Shown piece by piece: positions 13,889 through 21,924 of a stretch of DNA of 37,845 nucleotides (the stretch's first letter is position 1; each line of letters starts with the position of its first letter). Position numbers and translations under genes: made by a program. The stretch lies in assembly GCA_910584905.1 (NCBI GenBank), contig CAJUCQ010000045.1:1-37845 (forward strand). The letters run 5' to 3'. Origin of the DNA: an uncultured Muribaculaceae bacterium (lineage in GTDB: Bacteria; Bacteroidota; Bacteroidia; Bacteroidales; Muribaculaceae). A model generated the notes under the pieces. It saw only the letters and a list, made by a program, of their open reading frames with translations, was not told where the DNA came from and did not search any database.

Positions 13889-15895
13889 TTATTTTCGGAT
13901 TTTTTCGCAACTTTTTTCTTTATCTTCATCTAAAACATTGCTAACCCGAGCGATACGCCGTCCGGTCGTTGTGTTGATTATAAGCGGGACGGTCTCGACG
14001 GAAACTACACTCGTGTCGAGGCCCATCGCCGAGGTGTCGCTGAGCTCGTAGCGACGCAGAAACTCATGAAGGTTCATCAGGCGCCGTGCCCCGTTGCCGC
14101 AGTTGCTCGTGGGCGAAAAAATGCGGTGAAGGACGATGAAGCGGAAGTCGCCGGGGATGCCGCGACGCTCAAGCGAGGGGTAGCTGCTGGTAAGAGTGAC
14201 GAGGTCTTGGTCTACGAGGTCTTCGATAATCTGCCTGAGATATACGCTCACCTTAGGCTCGACACGGAAGCCGATGCGCATCGTGACGAAGTATATTGTC
14301 TCCGGGACAAGAACGTCAACGTTATATTCGAGCGTGTCCGGCTCGTCGAGGTGTTCAAGATGGATAATCCAATAGTGATCGGCGCGCTTGGGGAATTTGT
14401 TGACTATCGAATACAGGAGTTTGCTCTCGAGTTCGCACTTGTCGGCCGAGCGGCTGAAATACACGATATTGGACGCGAACTTCGGGATTTCGGAATCGGC
14501 CTTAATGTCGGCTATAATTCCTGCATAGTCCTCGAAACTGCGGTATTCGATATATGTGTCGCGGCGTCGGGTTGCGTTTCGCCACACAATCATCACGAAT
14601 CCGACGAGCCCGGCCATGAGGATTGTGTACCAGCCGCCGTGGACAAACTTGAAGAGGTTGGCCACAAAGAACGCCCCCTCGACAACCGTGAAGAAAAGCA
14701 TGAACGCTCCGCACACAAAGGCGTTGGCGCCGCGGGAGTGAAGCCAGAACGTCAGGAGTGTTGTGGTCATAAGCATCGTGATGGTGATTGCAAGGCCGTA
14801 GGCAGCTTCCATGCGGGAAGAGTCGCGGAAGAGCAACACCGTGATGAGGCAACCGACGAGGAGAGCCCAGTTGACGGCGGGAATGTAGAGCTGTCCCTTC
14901 TCGCCTGAAGGATAGTGGATTTTCATCCGCGGCCAGAAATCGAGATGAATGGCCTCGGAGAAAATCGTGAATGACCCGCTCAGGAGAGCCTGACTGGCAA
15001 TGATTGCGGCTCCGGTGCTCATGACGACCCCGAATAGCGTGAACCATCCGGGCATAATTGCATAGAAGGGGTTGAGGCCTTCGACGCCGCCGGGGCCTGC
15101 GGATATAATCCACGCGCCCTGACCGAGATAATTGAGAATGAGCATGGCCTTGACGAAAATCCAAGAGAACGAGATATTCATGCGTCCGCAGTGGCCGAGA
15201 TCGGAATACAAGGCCTCGGCTCCCGTGGTGCAAAGGAATACGGCTCCAAGGACAAAAAACCAACCCGGATAAGAAACCAGCAATCTGACGGCATACCATG
15301 GGTTGAGGGCCTTGAAAATGGCCGGAAATTCATGGATTGAACACAAGCCGAGAATGCCCAGCATGAGAAACCATGCAAGCATGAACGGTCCGAAAAAGCG
15401 ACCGATTTTGCCGGTCCCGGCCTGTTGCATGGCGAATATACATATAATGATAGCGCAGACAGGACCTATAACCGGGACCTGAGGCCATACTCCCCGGAGG
15501 CCTTCGAGAGCCGAAGTGACCGTAACGGCCGGAGTTATGACTCCGTCAGCTACAAGGGCTGCCGCACCGATTGCGGCCACGAGATACAGCCACTTGCGCG
15601 GAGAAGCCTTCAGGAGCGAAAACAGCGCGAGGATTCCACCTTCGCCTTTATTGTCGGCGCGAAGCGCAATAAGGACGTACTTGAGCGTTGTCTGGACGGT
15701 AAGAGTCCATATCACACATGACACGGCCCCGATGATATATTCGGGGTCGAAATCGGGGTTTACCCCCGTGATGGCTTTCATCACGTAGAGGGGGGACGTC
15801 CCGATGTCGCCGAAAACTATCCCCATTGTCACGAGCATACCGAGAGCTGTGGCTTTCTGCAAGGTCGTCTTCCGGCCGGTAAGTTCACTTTTCAT
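13889..15895 (-). CDS. kup: KUP-family potassium uptake transporter, 668 aa
   Basis: An inner-membrane K+ transporter that probably works as a K+/H+ symporter. The protein opens with the family signature: GIVFGDIGTSPLYVMKAI near residue 25, then EGGILALFSL, GDGVITPAVTVTSALEG-like and DLGHCGRMNI segments. About twelve membrane helices occupy residues 15-440, and a soluble C-terminal domain of about 220 residues follows, a normal Kup layout. The length is slightly above the roughly 620-residue norm. It is monocistronic on the minus strand, divergent from the lipoprotein gene at 16015, with tRNA-His directly downstream. I see no clear promoter or riboswitch upstream. Confidence 0.96.
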   Translation of the reverse strand: MKSELTGRKTTLQKATALGMLVTMGIVFGDIGTSPLYVMKAITGVNPDFDPEYIIGAVSCVIWTLTVQTTLKYVLIALRADNKGEGGILALFSLLKASPRKWLYLVAAIGAAALVADGVITPAVTVTSALEGLRGVWPQVPVIGPVCAIIICIFAMQQAGTGKIGRFFGPFMLAWFLMLGILGLCSIHEFPAIFKALNPWYAVRLLVSYPGWFFVLGAVFLCTTGAEALYSDLGHCGRMNISFSWIFVKAMLILNYLGQGAWIISAGPGGVEGLNPFYAIMPGWFTLFGVVMSTGAAIIASQALLSGSFTIFSEAIHLDFWPRMKIHYPSGEKGQLYIPAVNWALLVGCLITVLLFRDSSRMEAAYGLAITITMLMTTTLLTFWLHSRGANAFVCGAFMLFFTVVEGAFFVANLFKFVHGGWYTILMAGLVGFVMIVWRNATRRRDTYIEYRSFEDYAGIIADIKADSEIPKFASNIVYFSRSADKCELESKLLYSIVNKFPKRADHYWIIHLEHLDEPDTLEYNVDVLVPETIYFVTMRIGFRVEPKVSVYLRQIIEDLVDQDLVTLTSSYPSLERRGIPGDFRFIVLHRIFSPTSNCGNGARRLMNLHEFLRRYELSDTSAMGLDTSVVSVETVPLIINTTTGRRIARVSNVLDEDKEKSCEKIRK

Positions 15896-16014
15896 ATTTT
15901 GTTTATATCATATACGGTCCAAACGCCGCAATTCAAAAAAAAGTTTGTAACTTTACGAACATTTCAACGTCGCAAGTTATTATAATATTGTATTCACATA
16001 AAATTTTTTCAAGC

Positions 16015-16863
16015 ATGAGAATCGAATCACGAATCAATATCTATGCAGTCGCAAGCCTCGCTTTGGTGCTGAGTGCGGCTGTGTCTTCATGCAATATCGC
16101 TCCCGACGGGAAAGAATCCGGCAAGTCTGCGGACGCAGTGGAAGAAGACACCCGCGTGGCTTTCACCACGATTAACGAAAACGCGGTTTATGCGCTCAGC
16201 GACAGCGTCGTGTTCGGGGCCAAGGACGGAGTGTTTTCGGCTCAGGCGTCGTTGCTTATTCCGACGTATGTAAGCGGGTCGGACATCAACACGCTTCGCA
16301 CGGCAATCACGCAGGCGGCATTCGGAATTCAAAGCGCCGAAAGTCCTGAAAAGGTGCTTCGCGCCTATATCAATACCAAGGCGGATTCACTGGGCTATGC
16401 CGTCAGGGCTCTCGACGCCGACACCGTTGACCCGGCCTCGGCCCAAGGATTCATCAACATCTACGGCAACGTGGCGAGCATGTCGCCTCGCATTCTGTCG
16501 TATGCCGTGACAGAGTATTTCTATCCTCCGCTTGCGGCAAACGGCTCGACCACCCTGAGCTATGTGAACTATGACTTTGCCACCGGGCGTGTGCTAAGCC
16601 TCGACGATATCTTTACTCCCGACGGCATCAAGGCCCTGCCGACTCTAATCGCAGGCCGCGTCCGCACGAGCTGTCCTGACGCAAACGTGACAGCGCTACC
16701 CTCGGACGGAAGCTATTACGTCGACTACGAAGGCCGCATAGTGTTTGTCTACCAGCAGGGCGAGGTGTGCTACCACGCCGCCGGAGCCGTGACCGCGGCA
16801 TTCTACCCGCAGGAACTCTCCGAATATATGACCGCAACCGGCAAAAGCTTCCTTATCGGCTGA
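16015..16863 (+). CDS. Lipoprotein with a DUF3298/RsiV-like domain, 282 aa
   Basis: A lipoprotein signal with a VSSC lipobox (Cys26) is visible when translation starts at the ATG at 16015; a TTG at 15988 would add nine residues and is not preferred. The C-terminal half (about 150-280) contains YGNVASMSPRILSYAV, YVNYDFATGRVLSLDDIF and FVYQQGEVCYHAAG, the pattern of the DUF3298 family, whose members include RsiV-like and PdaC-like periplasmic proteins. In Bacteroidota such proteins are free-standing lipoproteins of unknown role. The domain assignment is from recognition of the pattern. A TAACTTTA at 15948-15955, one base off the -7 consensus, could be its promoter. Confidence 0.72.
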   Translation: MRIESRINIYAVASLALVLSAAVSSCNIAPDGKESGKSADAVEEDTRVAFTTINENAVYALSDSVVFGAKDGVFSAQASLLIPTYVSGSDINTLRTAITQAAFGIQSAESPEKVLRAYINTKADSLGYAVRALDADTVDPASAQGFINIYGNVASMSPRILSYAVTEYFYPPLAANGSTTLSYVNYDFATGRVLSLDDIFTPDGIKALPTLIAGRVRTSCPDANVTALPSDGSYYVDYEGRIVFVYQQGEVCYHAAGAVTAAFYPQELSEYMTATGKSFLIG

Positions 16864-16885
16864 AGCCGACATCCGACGCGCCACA

Positions 16886-16922
16886 TTCCGCCCTCCCGAG
16901 GAAAAACTTCGGGAGGGCGGAA
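16886..16922 (+). terminator. Strong hairpin after the DUF3298-like gene
   Basis: A long GC-rich inverted repeat (TTCCGCCCTCCCGA pairing with TCGGGAGGGCGGAA) begins 23 bases after the stop. It lacks a U tract, so termination efficiency is uncertain and it may only stabilise the mRNA end. Confidence 0.55.
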
Positions 16923-17003
16923 ACATTTAAGGGGCAAATGATGTTCTCTATATACACGACGAACAAAACAAAGCTATTAACTACCATACAAAGCAACACC
17001 ATC

Positions 17004-17600
17004 ATGACAAAGAAAGCCAAAAGCCTCAAGGGCACCAAGACTGAGGAGAACCTCGTCACCGCATACATGGCCGAGTCATCGGCCTATTCGCGATATACGT
17101 TTTACGCGACACAGGCCACCAAGGAAGGCTATCACCCTATTGCCCTCATATTCAACGACACTGCCGCCAACGAGTTGCGCCATGCGAAGGTATACTTCAA
17201 ATTCCTTCAGGGCGGTCAGGTAAGCACGACGATGAAGGTCGACGCCGGCGTAATCGGCACAACCGCCGAAAACCTCGCCACAGCCGCCGCCGAAGAGCTG
17301 ACGGAGGGCGTCGACATGTATATGGCTTTTGCCAAGACTGCCGACGAAGAAGGCTTCCATGAAGTCGCCGAGCACTTCCGCGCCATAGCCACAATCGAGC
17401 AGCGCCACCACGACCGTTTTGTGCGCAACCTCAAGCGCGTGAAAGACGGCACGGTATGGAAACGCGACAAATCCATCGTATGGAAATGTCTGGTGTGCGG
17501 CTATGAATACACCGGCACCGAACCGCCGGCCGAATGCCCCGCATGCGACCATCCGCGCGAGCATTATATGCCCCTTGACGACGCCGAAGACCTGATTTAA
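17004..17600 (+). CDS. rbr: Rubrerythrin, 198 aa
   Basis: A cytosolic non-haem iron peroxidase that reduces hydrogen peroxide, a key oxygen-defence protein of anaerobes. The N-terminal four-helix domain shows the repeated diiron ligands: Glu in YMAESSAYSRY, NELRHAK, EGVDMYMAFAK and ATIEQRHHDRF. The C-terminal rubredoxin-like domain has CLVC (162, 165) and CPAC (178, 181), holding one Fe(Cys)4. The length is close to the usual 190 or so residues. The open frame extends upstream, but the ATG at 17004 gives the usual rubrerythrin N-terminus (LKGTKTEENL). The gene appears monocistronic, with a good terminator at 17640. Electrons probably come from a rubredoxin or ferredoxin-type carrier. Confidence 0.96.
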   Translation: MTKKAKSLKGTKTEENLVTAYMAESSAYSRYTFYATQATKEGYHPIALIFNDTAANELRHAKVYFKFLQGGQVSTTMKVDAGVIGTTAENLATAAAEELTEGVDMYMAFAKTADEEGFHEVAEHFRAIATIEQRHHDRFVRNLKRVKDGTVWKRDKSIVWKCLVCGYEYTGTEPPAECPACDHPREHYMPLDDAEDLI

Positions 17601-17639
17601 GCCCCGGCAAAAGAAAATAATCTGCTGATACCGCACCAC

Positions 17640-17679
17640 AACAGCAGGGCCTGTAAAGAGGCTCTGCTGTTATTATTTT
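17640..17679 (+). terminator. Terminator of the rubrerythrin gene
   Basis: A 13-base stem with one mismatch (17640-17652 with 17659-17671) is followed by ATTATTTT, a typical intrinsic terminator. Confidence 0.85.
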
Positions 17680-17733
17680 GAGACTCGGAGTAAAAAAAAG
17701 AGATAAACCATCATATATTCCATTATTTTTAAC

Positions 17734-17741
17734 TAACTTTG
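17734..17741 (+). promoter_or_regulatory. -7 element for the outer-membrane barrel gene
   Basis: TAACTTTG matches TAnnTTTG, 38 bases before the ATG at 17780. The upstream region is A/T-rich without a TTG at the standard distance. Confidence 0.5.
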
Positions 17742-17779
17742 CCACAGAAATTCTAAACCACAAATCAAAATAAACAAGT

Positions 17780-18394
17780 ATGAATCTTATCAAACGCATT
17801 CTCCTTGTCGCAATCGCTGTAGCCGCAGCGGCCACCACCGCTTCCGCACAATTCCGCATCGGTCCGCGCGTGGGCATAGACGTCAACTCGCTTCGCTTCA
17901 ACGAATCAGTGTTCAACTCTGACAACCGCGTAGGCTTCACAGGCGGTATTCAGGCTGAATTTACCGTTCCGGTAATCAACCTCGCATTCGATGCGTCGGT
18001 GATGTACACGCGCCGTAACAGCGAGTCTGCCGTGTCGGCTACGGATGAAGACGGAAATATCTACAAGAGCCGCGATTACATAAGCATACCCGTGAACTTC
18101 AAGTATAAGTTCGGTCTTCCGGTGGTAGGCAAAGTCCTGTCGCCCTACATCTTCACGGGTCCTGAATTCGCTTTCCTCGCCTCCAAACGCGCGGCCGCTG
18201 ACGCATGGAACCAGAAGAAGGTAGACGTGGCATGGAACGTCGGTCTCGGCCTCCAGCTTTTCACTCATCTTCAGATTGGTGCTTCGTACGGTTTCGGCAT
18301 CACCAAAGTTGCCGAAAAGATTTCGCCCGTAGACGGCAAATCCCTCGACGGCAAGAACAAGTACTGGACCGTGACGGCCGCATGGCTCTTCTAA
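17780..18394 (+). CDS. Outer membrane beta-barrel protein (porin-like, OMP_b-brl type), 204 aa
   Basis: A small outer-membrane barrel. The signal peptide (1-22, ending in ASAQF) is followed by FRIGPRVGIDVNSLRF, the usual start of PF13568-type Bacteroidota barrels ('..lGvkgGln.s'). Alternating hydrophobic strands follow, including FTGGIQAEFTV, YISIPVNFKYKF and SPYIFTGPEFAF, and the protein ends in an aromatic residue (AWLF), a typical barrel-assembly signal. The length fits eight to ten strands. Substrate and role are unknown. It is separated from nagB by 70 bases with no terminator seen, so some cotranscription is possible. Confidence 0.88.
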   Translation: MNLIKRILLVAIAVAAAATTASAQFRIGPRVGIDVNSLRFNESVFNSDNRVGFTGGIQAEFTVPVINLAFDASVMYTRRNSESAVSATDEDGNIYKSRDYISIPVNFKYKFGLPVVGKVLSPYIFTGPEFAFLASKRAAADAWNQKKVDVAWNVGLGLQLFTHLQIGASYGFGITKVAEKISPVDGKSLDGKNKYWTVTAAWLF

Positions 18395-18464
18395 AACACA
18401 ACACAGCCCCCTACTCCACCCAATCCAGAAAACAGACTTACATTTTATTATCAAATAAAAACCT

Positions 18465-19256
18465 ATGAGACTGATTATCGAACCGGATTACAACGAAGTA
18501 TCCCGCTGGGCCGCCAACTATGTGGCCTCGCGCATCAACGCCGCCAACCCCACTGAAGACCACCCCTTCGTGCTGGGCTGCCCCACGGGGTCGTCGCCCC
18601 TCGGCATGTACCGCGAGCTTATCAAGCTCGTCAAAGAGGGCAAGGTAAGCTTCCGCAACGTCGTGACCTTCAACATGGACGAATACTGCAACCTTCCCAA
18701 GGAGCATCCCGAAAGCTACTATTCCTTCATGTGGAACAACTTCTTCTCGCACATCGACATCAAGCGTGAGAACGTCAACATCCTCAACGGCAACGCCGCC
18801 GACCCCGAGGCCGAGTGCAAGGCATACGAAGAAAAAATCGCCTCCTACGGCGGCATCGACCTCTTCATGGGCGGAGTGGGCCCCGACGGCCACATCGCTT
18901 TCAACGAGCCGGGTTCGTCGCTGACTTCGCGCACACGCATGAAGACACTGACAACCGATACGATTATCGCAAATTCGCGGTTCTTTGACAACGACGTCAA
19001 CCTCGTTCCGAAGACGGCTCTCACCGTCGGCGTCGGCACGGTAATGGCCGCCCGCAGCGTGATGCTCATCGTCAACGGCCACAACAAGGCCCGCGCCCTC
19101 AAGCACGGCGTCGAAGGCGGCATCTCGCAGATGTGGACCATCTCTGCCCTCCAGATGCATTCCCAAGCCATAATCGTGGCCGACGAGGACGCATGCGGTG
19201 AACTCAAGGTCGACACCTACCGCTACTTCAAGGATATCGAAAAGAACAACCTCTGA
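18465..19256 (+). CDS. nagB: Glucosamine-6-phosphate deaminase, 263 aa
   Basis: Converts glucosamine-6-phosphate to fructose-6-phosphate and ammonia, feeding amino-sugar catabolism into glycolysis. Diagnostic segments are LGCPTGSSPLGMY (phosphate binding), FNMDEYCNLP (catalytic Asp) and GGVGPDGHIAFNEPGSS, with the Asp-His-Glu catalytic set. The length matches E. coli NagB (266 residues). No nagA, sugar kinase or transporter lies next to it, so it acts as a stand-alone housekeeping or mucin amino-sugar gene here. It ends at a strong terminator. Confidence 0.97.
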   Translation: MRLIIEPDYNEVSRWAANYVASRINAANPTEDHPFVLGCPTGSSPLGMYRELIKLVKEGKVSFRNVVTFNMDEYCNLPKEHPESYYSFMWNNFFSHIDIKRENVNILNGNAADPEAECKAYEEKIASYGGIDLFMGGVGPDGHIAFNEPGSSLTSRTRMKTLTTDTIIANSRFFDNDVNLVPKTALTVGVGTVMAARSVMLIVNGHNKARALKHGVEGGISQMWTISALQMHSQAIIVADEDACGELKVDTYRYFKDIEKNNL

Positions 19257-19284
19257 TTCGAGGGACACATCTTTTAACGCTTTT

Positions 19285-19328
19285 AACACCCCCGCGGGCC
19301 AACATTCAGGCCTGCGGGGGTGTTTCTC
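19285..19328 (+). terminator. Terminator of nagB
   Basis: A GC-rich hairpin (AACACCCCCGCGGGCC with a complementary arm around 19309-19323) followed by a short T/C-rich tract, 29 bases after the nagB stop. Confidence 0.8.
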
Positions 19329-19371
19329 TTACGTACTTTGAACACACACAAACATCTCTCCCCTTAATACT

Positions 19372-20307
19372 ATGGAACGAAAAATACCATTTAACGACAT
19401 TGAAAAAGCCCTTAACGAGGCATATGAAAAATACAAAAGCGTCGACGAAGGCAACGTAGACCCGCGTCTGGCAAAGACGTCCAAAGCCGACGCATTCGGC
19501 ATCGCCGTGGTGCTCGCCGACGGGCGCACCCTCACAGCCGGCGACACTTCGACCCCTACGCCTCTCGGCGGCATAGCCCGAGTGGGCCTCAGCGTAGAAC
19601 TGCTCAGCCAATACTCGCCCGACGAACTGGTGAAAAAGAGCGGCAGCTGCTGTTGCGCCGATAAAAACACATGCGCATCGCGCCCGCAAATCGCATTCGG
19701 CGCCCACACCGTGCGGGCCGTCAGTGCCGTAGCTCCTCAAGGCGACCGCGACGGAAAATATCAGGTGCTTCTTGACCGTCTGCTCTCGCTCACGGACGGA
19801 CAACCCGTGTTCAACGACGAGCTCTACAAACTTTTGTCAGAAGAGGCTGTGTCGATGAAGATGGCCGACGTGCTCAAGGAAACGGGCTACGAAATTTACG
19901 ACGACGGCAATGACAGCCTTGATGTCTACAGCCGCCTTATGGCCCTGCAACTCACGACCGAACAGCTTGCCGTAATCGGGGCGACCATCGCCGCCGACGG
20001 GCGCAACCCGCGTTCGGGCGTCTATGCCTTCGACGGCTCGGCGTCCGAGTCGGTAGTGACGCTTATGGCGCTCCATCGCCTCGGCCACCACGGGCGTCGT
20101 GCTTGGCTCATGCGGGCAGGACTTCCGGCAGCGGCAAGCTTCGGTGGCGCTGTGCTTGCGGTGCTTCCGGGCTTCGGCGCCATCGCGGCCTACTCGCCTC
20201 GTCTCTGCGACAACGGAGTAAGCATCCGTGCCGCACGGGCAATCACATACATAGCCCGCGAACTCGGGCTCAACGTCTTCGCCTCGGCCCGGCCGACCGC
20301 AGGCTGA
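19372..20307 (+). CDS. Glutaminase A-fold protein lacking catalytic residues, 311 aa
   Basis: The protein aligns by eye with serine-dependent glutaminases (PF04960) over most of its length: DAFGIAVVLADGRTLTAGD near residue 40, LDVYSRLMALQLTTEQLA with ATIAADGRNP (183-213), and GLPAAASFGGAVLAVLPG (250-267) with YSPRLCDNGVS. The active-site positions are changed, however. The family's S-x-x-K pair is Gly67...Arg70, the tyrosine of GMYDASG is His239, and PAKSGVGGG is PAAASFGG. The usual NAGAI motif is also unrecognisable. It should therefore not hydrolyse glutamine and may bind a ligand or partner. A CCC...C cluster (Cys93-95, 101) sits where the glutaminase has an active-site loop. It is cytosolic and apparently monocistronic. 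Confidence 0.78.
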   Translation: MERKIPFNDIEKALNEAYEKYKSVDEGNVDPRLAKTSKADAFGIAVVLADGRTLTAGDTSTPTPLGGIARVGLSVELLSQYSPDELVKKSGSCCCADKNTCASRPQIAFGAHTVRAVSAVAPQGDRDGKYQVLLDRLLSLTDGQPVFNDELYKLLSEEAVSMKMADVLKETGYEIYDDGNDSLDVYSRLMALQLTTEQLAVIGATIAADGRNPRSGVYAFDGSASESVVTLMALHRLGHHGRRAWLMRAGLPAAASFGGAVLAVLPGFGAIAAYSPRLCDNGVSIRAARAITYIARELGLNVFASARPTAG

Positions 20308-20318
20308 AGCCCCAAGGT

Positions 20319-20338
20319 CCGGCCCGCGAGCGGGCCGG
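20319..20338 (+). terminator. GC-rich hairpin after the glutaminase-like gene
   Basis: A perfect 8-base stem CCGGCCCG/CGGGCCGG with a CGAG loop lies 12 bases after the stop, without an immediate T run. Confidence 0.45.
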
Positions 20339-20380
20339 CATCAAAGCCTTTTATGGTTGAATGTTATATAATTCTGCAGG

Positions 20381-20420
20381 ATAGCCCCGCCACCGCACGT
20401 CGATGTCGGGGCTATTGTTT
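20381..20420 (+). terminator. Second candidate terminator after the glutaminase-like gene
   Basis: ATAGCCCCG (20381-20389) pairs with CGGGGCTAT (20407-20415) and is followed by TGTTT. Confidence 0.55.
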
Positions 20421-20484
20421 GCGCCGCCGCGGCGACAAACACACGGCGACAGTCGGGGCAGGCGAATAAAGCCACCCGCAAGAC

Positions 20485-20515
20485 TTGCGCCGCACGCGGG
20501 AATTTTGTAATTTTG
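20485..20515 (+). promoter_or_regulatory. Promoter of the eight-gene dedA-to-radical-SAM run
   Basis: TTG (20485-20487), a 20-base spacer and TAATTTTG (20508-20515) fit the Bacteroidota consensus. The start site would be near 20520, about 48 bases before the dedA ATG. Confidence 0.72.
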
Positions 20516-20567
20516 TAAGATAATAATCCGAAAAATCTCCCACACACAAATCCACACGTCTCCAACG

Positions 20568-21233
20568 ATGATTGAAGCCCTTTTGCAGCCGCTTGTGATT
20601 TTCGACGCCGCGGCATTCTTCGACTGGTTTGTAAATAACGCCAGTTATCTTTTCGTATTCGCTTTCATGGTCATAGAAAGCTCTTTTGTGCCTTTTCCGT
20701 CAGAAGTGGTAGTGCCGCCTGCGGCTTATCTCGCCGTCCAGAAAGGTGATATGAACCTGTTCATGGTCGTGCTCGTGGCCACGGCCGGCGCAATCGTCGG
20801 CGCCCTTATCAACTACGTTCTCGCTCTCGTCATAGGCCGCCCCGTGGTCTATGCATTCGCCAATTCCCGGCTCGGCCATGCGTGTCTTATCGACGAAGCC
20901 AAGGTGAAGAAAGCCGAAGACTATTTCGACTGCCACGGCGCCATCTCGACCTTTGTGGGGCGTCTGATACCTGCCGTGCGCCAGCTCATATCCATCCCGG
21001 CCGGCATAGCCAAGATGAACATCTGGGCCTTCACGCTCTACACGGGGCTTGGCGCCATGCTCTGGAACGGCATACTCGCCGGACTCGGGTGGTGGCTTGC
21101 ACAGCACGTCAGCCTCTCGCAGCTCTACGACGCTGTCGAGAAATACAACTCGTATCTCACAATGGCCGGATTCGCACTTCTCGGCTTATGTATTATCTAC
21201 ATACTCTTTAACGCATTCAAAAAGAAAAAATGA
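20568..21233 (+). CDS. DedA family membrane protein, 221 aa
   Basis: A polytopic inner-membrane protein of the DedA/SNARE-associated (PF09335) family; several members act as undecaprenyl-phosphate or phospholipid flippases. Visible signatures are the reentrant-loop glutamate and proline region VIESSFVPFPSEVV (around 36-49), GALINYVLALVIGR and FVGRLIPAVRQLISIPAG (around 125-142), the last being the conserved FxRxxPxxR-like motif. Four to five hydrophobic segments and a lysine-rich C-terminus complete the pattern. The stop overlaps the rpe start by four bases (ATGA), implying coupled translation. Confidence 0.93.
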   Translation: MIEALLQPLVIFDAAAFFDWFVNNASYLFVFAFMVIESSFVPFPSEVVVPPAAYLAVQKGDMNLFMVVLVATAGAIVGALINYVLALVIGRPVVYAFANSRLGHACLIDEAKVKKAEDYFDCHGAISTFVGRLIPAVRQLISIPAGIAKMNIWAFTLYTGLGAMLWNGILAGLGWWLAQHVSLSQLYDAVEKYNSYLTMAGFALLGLCIIYILFNAFKKKK

Positions 21234-21874
21234 TAGTTTCGCCCTCGATACTTTCGGCCGATTTCGCCAACCTCGGCCGCGACATCTGCATGCTTGACGA
21301 AAGCGACGCACAGTGGATTCACTGCGACGTCATGGACGGCGTGTTTGTGCCCAATATCTCATTCGGTTTTCCTGTAATCAAAGCCGTGAGCGAGCTTACG
21401 GATAAGCCTCTCGACGTGCATCTTATGATTGTTGACCCCGGGCGCTATGTCGGCGCCGTGCGCGACTGCGGGGCGGCGATAATGAACGTGCATCAGGAAG
21501 CCTGCACTCACCTCCACCGCACCGTCCAAGCCATCCGCGACGCCGGGATGAAAGCCGCCGTGACCCTCAATCCGGCCACGCCCGTATCAACGCTTGAAGA
21601 CATCATCACGGACGTCGATATGGTGCTCCTCATGAGTGTGAATCCGGGATTCGGAGGGCAGAAATTCATAAGCCATATTCTTGAGAAGACGCGCCGTCTC
21701 CGCCGCCTCATCGACGAAAGCGGCTCCAAGGCGCTGATAGAAATCGACGGAGGCGTCAACCTCACCACAGGGGCCGCCCTCGCTGAAGCCGGAGCTGACG
21801 CGCTCGTGGCCGGGAACGCCGTGTTCAACGCCCCCGACCCCAAGCAAGTCATTTCCGCCCTTACAGCGCTTTGA
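21230..21874 (+). CDS. rpe: Ribulose-phosphate 3-epimerase, 214 aa
   Basis: Interconverts ribulose-5-phosphate and xylulose-5-phosphate in the pentose phosphate pathway. It is a TIM barrel with the family motifs SPSILSADFANL (start), HCDVMDGVFVPNISFG (metal-binding His and Asp), DVHLMI, LLMSVNPGFGGQKFI and EIDGGVN, and AGADALVAGNAVF for phosphate binding. The length is standard. The ATG overlaps the dedA stop by four bases, and ftsK follows within about 50 bases. Confidence 0.98.
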   Translation: MIVSPSILSADFANLGRDICMLDESDAQWIHCDVMDGVFVPNISFGFPVIKAVSELTDKPLDVHLMIVDPGRYVGAVRDCGAAIMNVHQEACTHLHRTVQAIRDAGMKAAVTLNPATPVSTLEDIITDVDMVLLMSVNPGFGGQKFISHILEKTRRLRRLIDESGSKALIEIDGGVNLTTGAALAEAGADALVAGNAVFNAPDPKQVISALTAL

Positions 21875-21924
21875 CCGCGCCCCCACCACTCACATTTCCC
21901 ACCCACTCTACCGCAAGACTGAAA

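Noticed and set aside
16767..17003. N-terminal extension of rubrerythrin in the open frame
   Set aside because: It overlaps the end of the preceding gene and the strong hairpin, and the ATG at 17004 gives the usual family start.
19372..20307. Functional glutaminase annotation
   Set aside because: The catalytic Ser-Lys pair and the tyrosine are replaced, so only the fold can be named.
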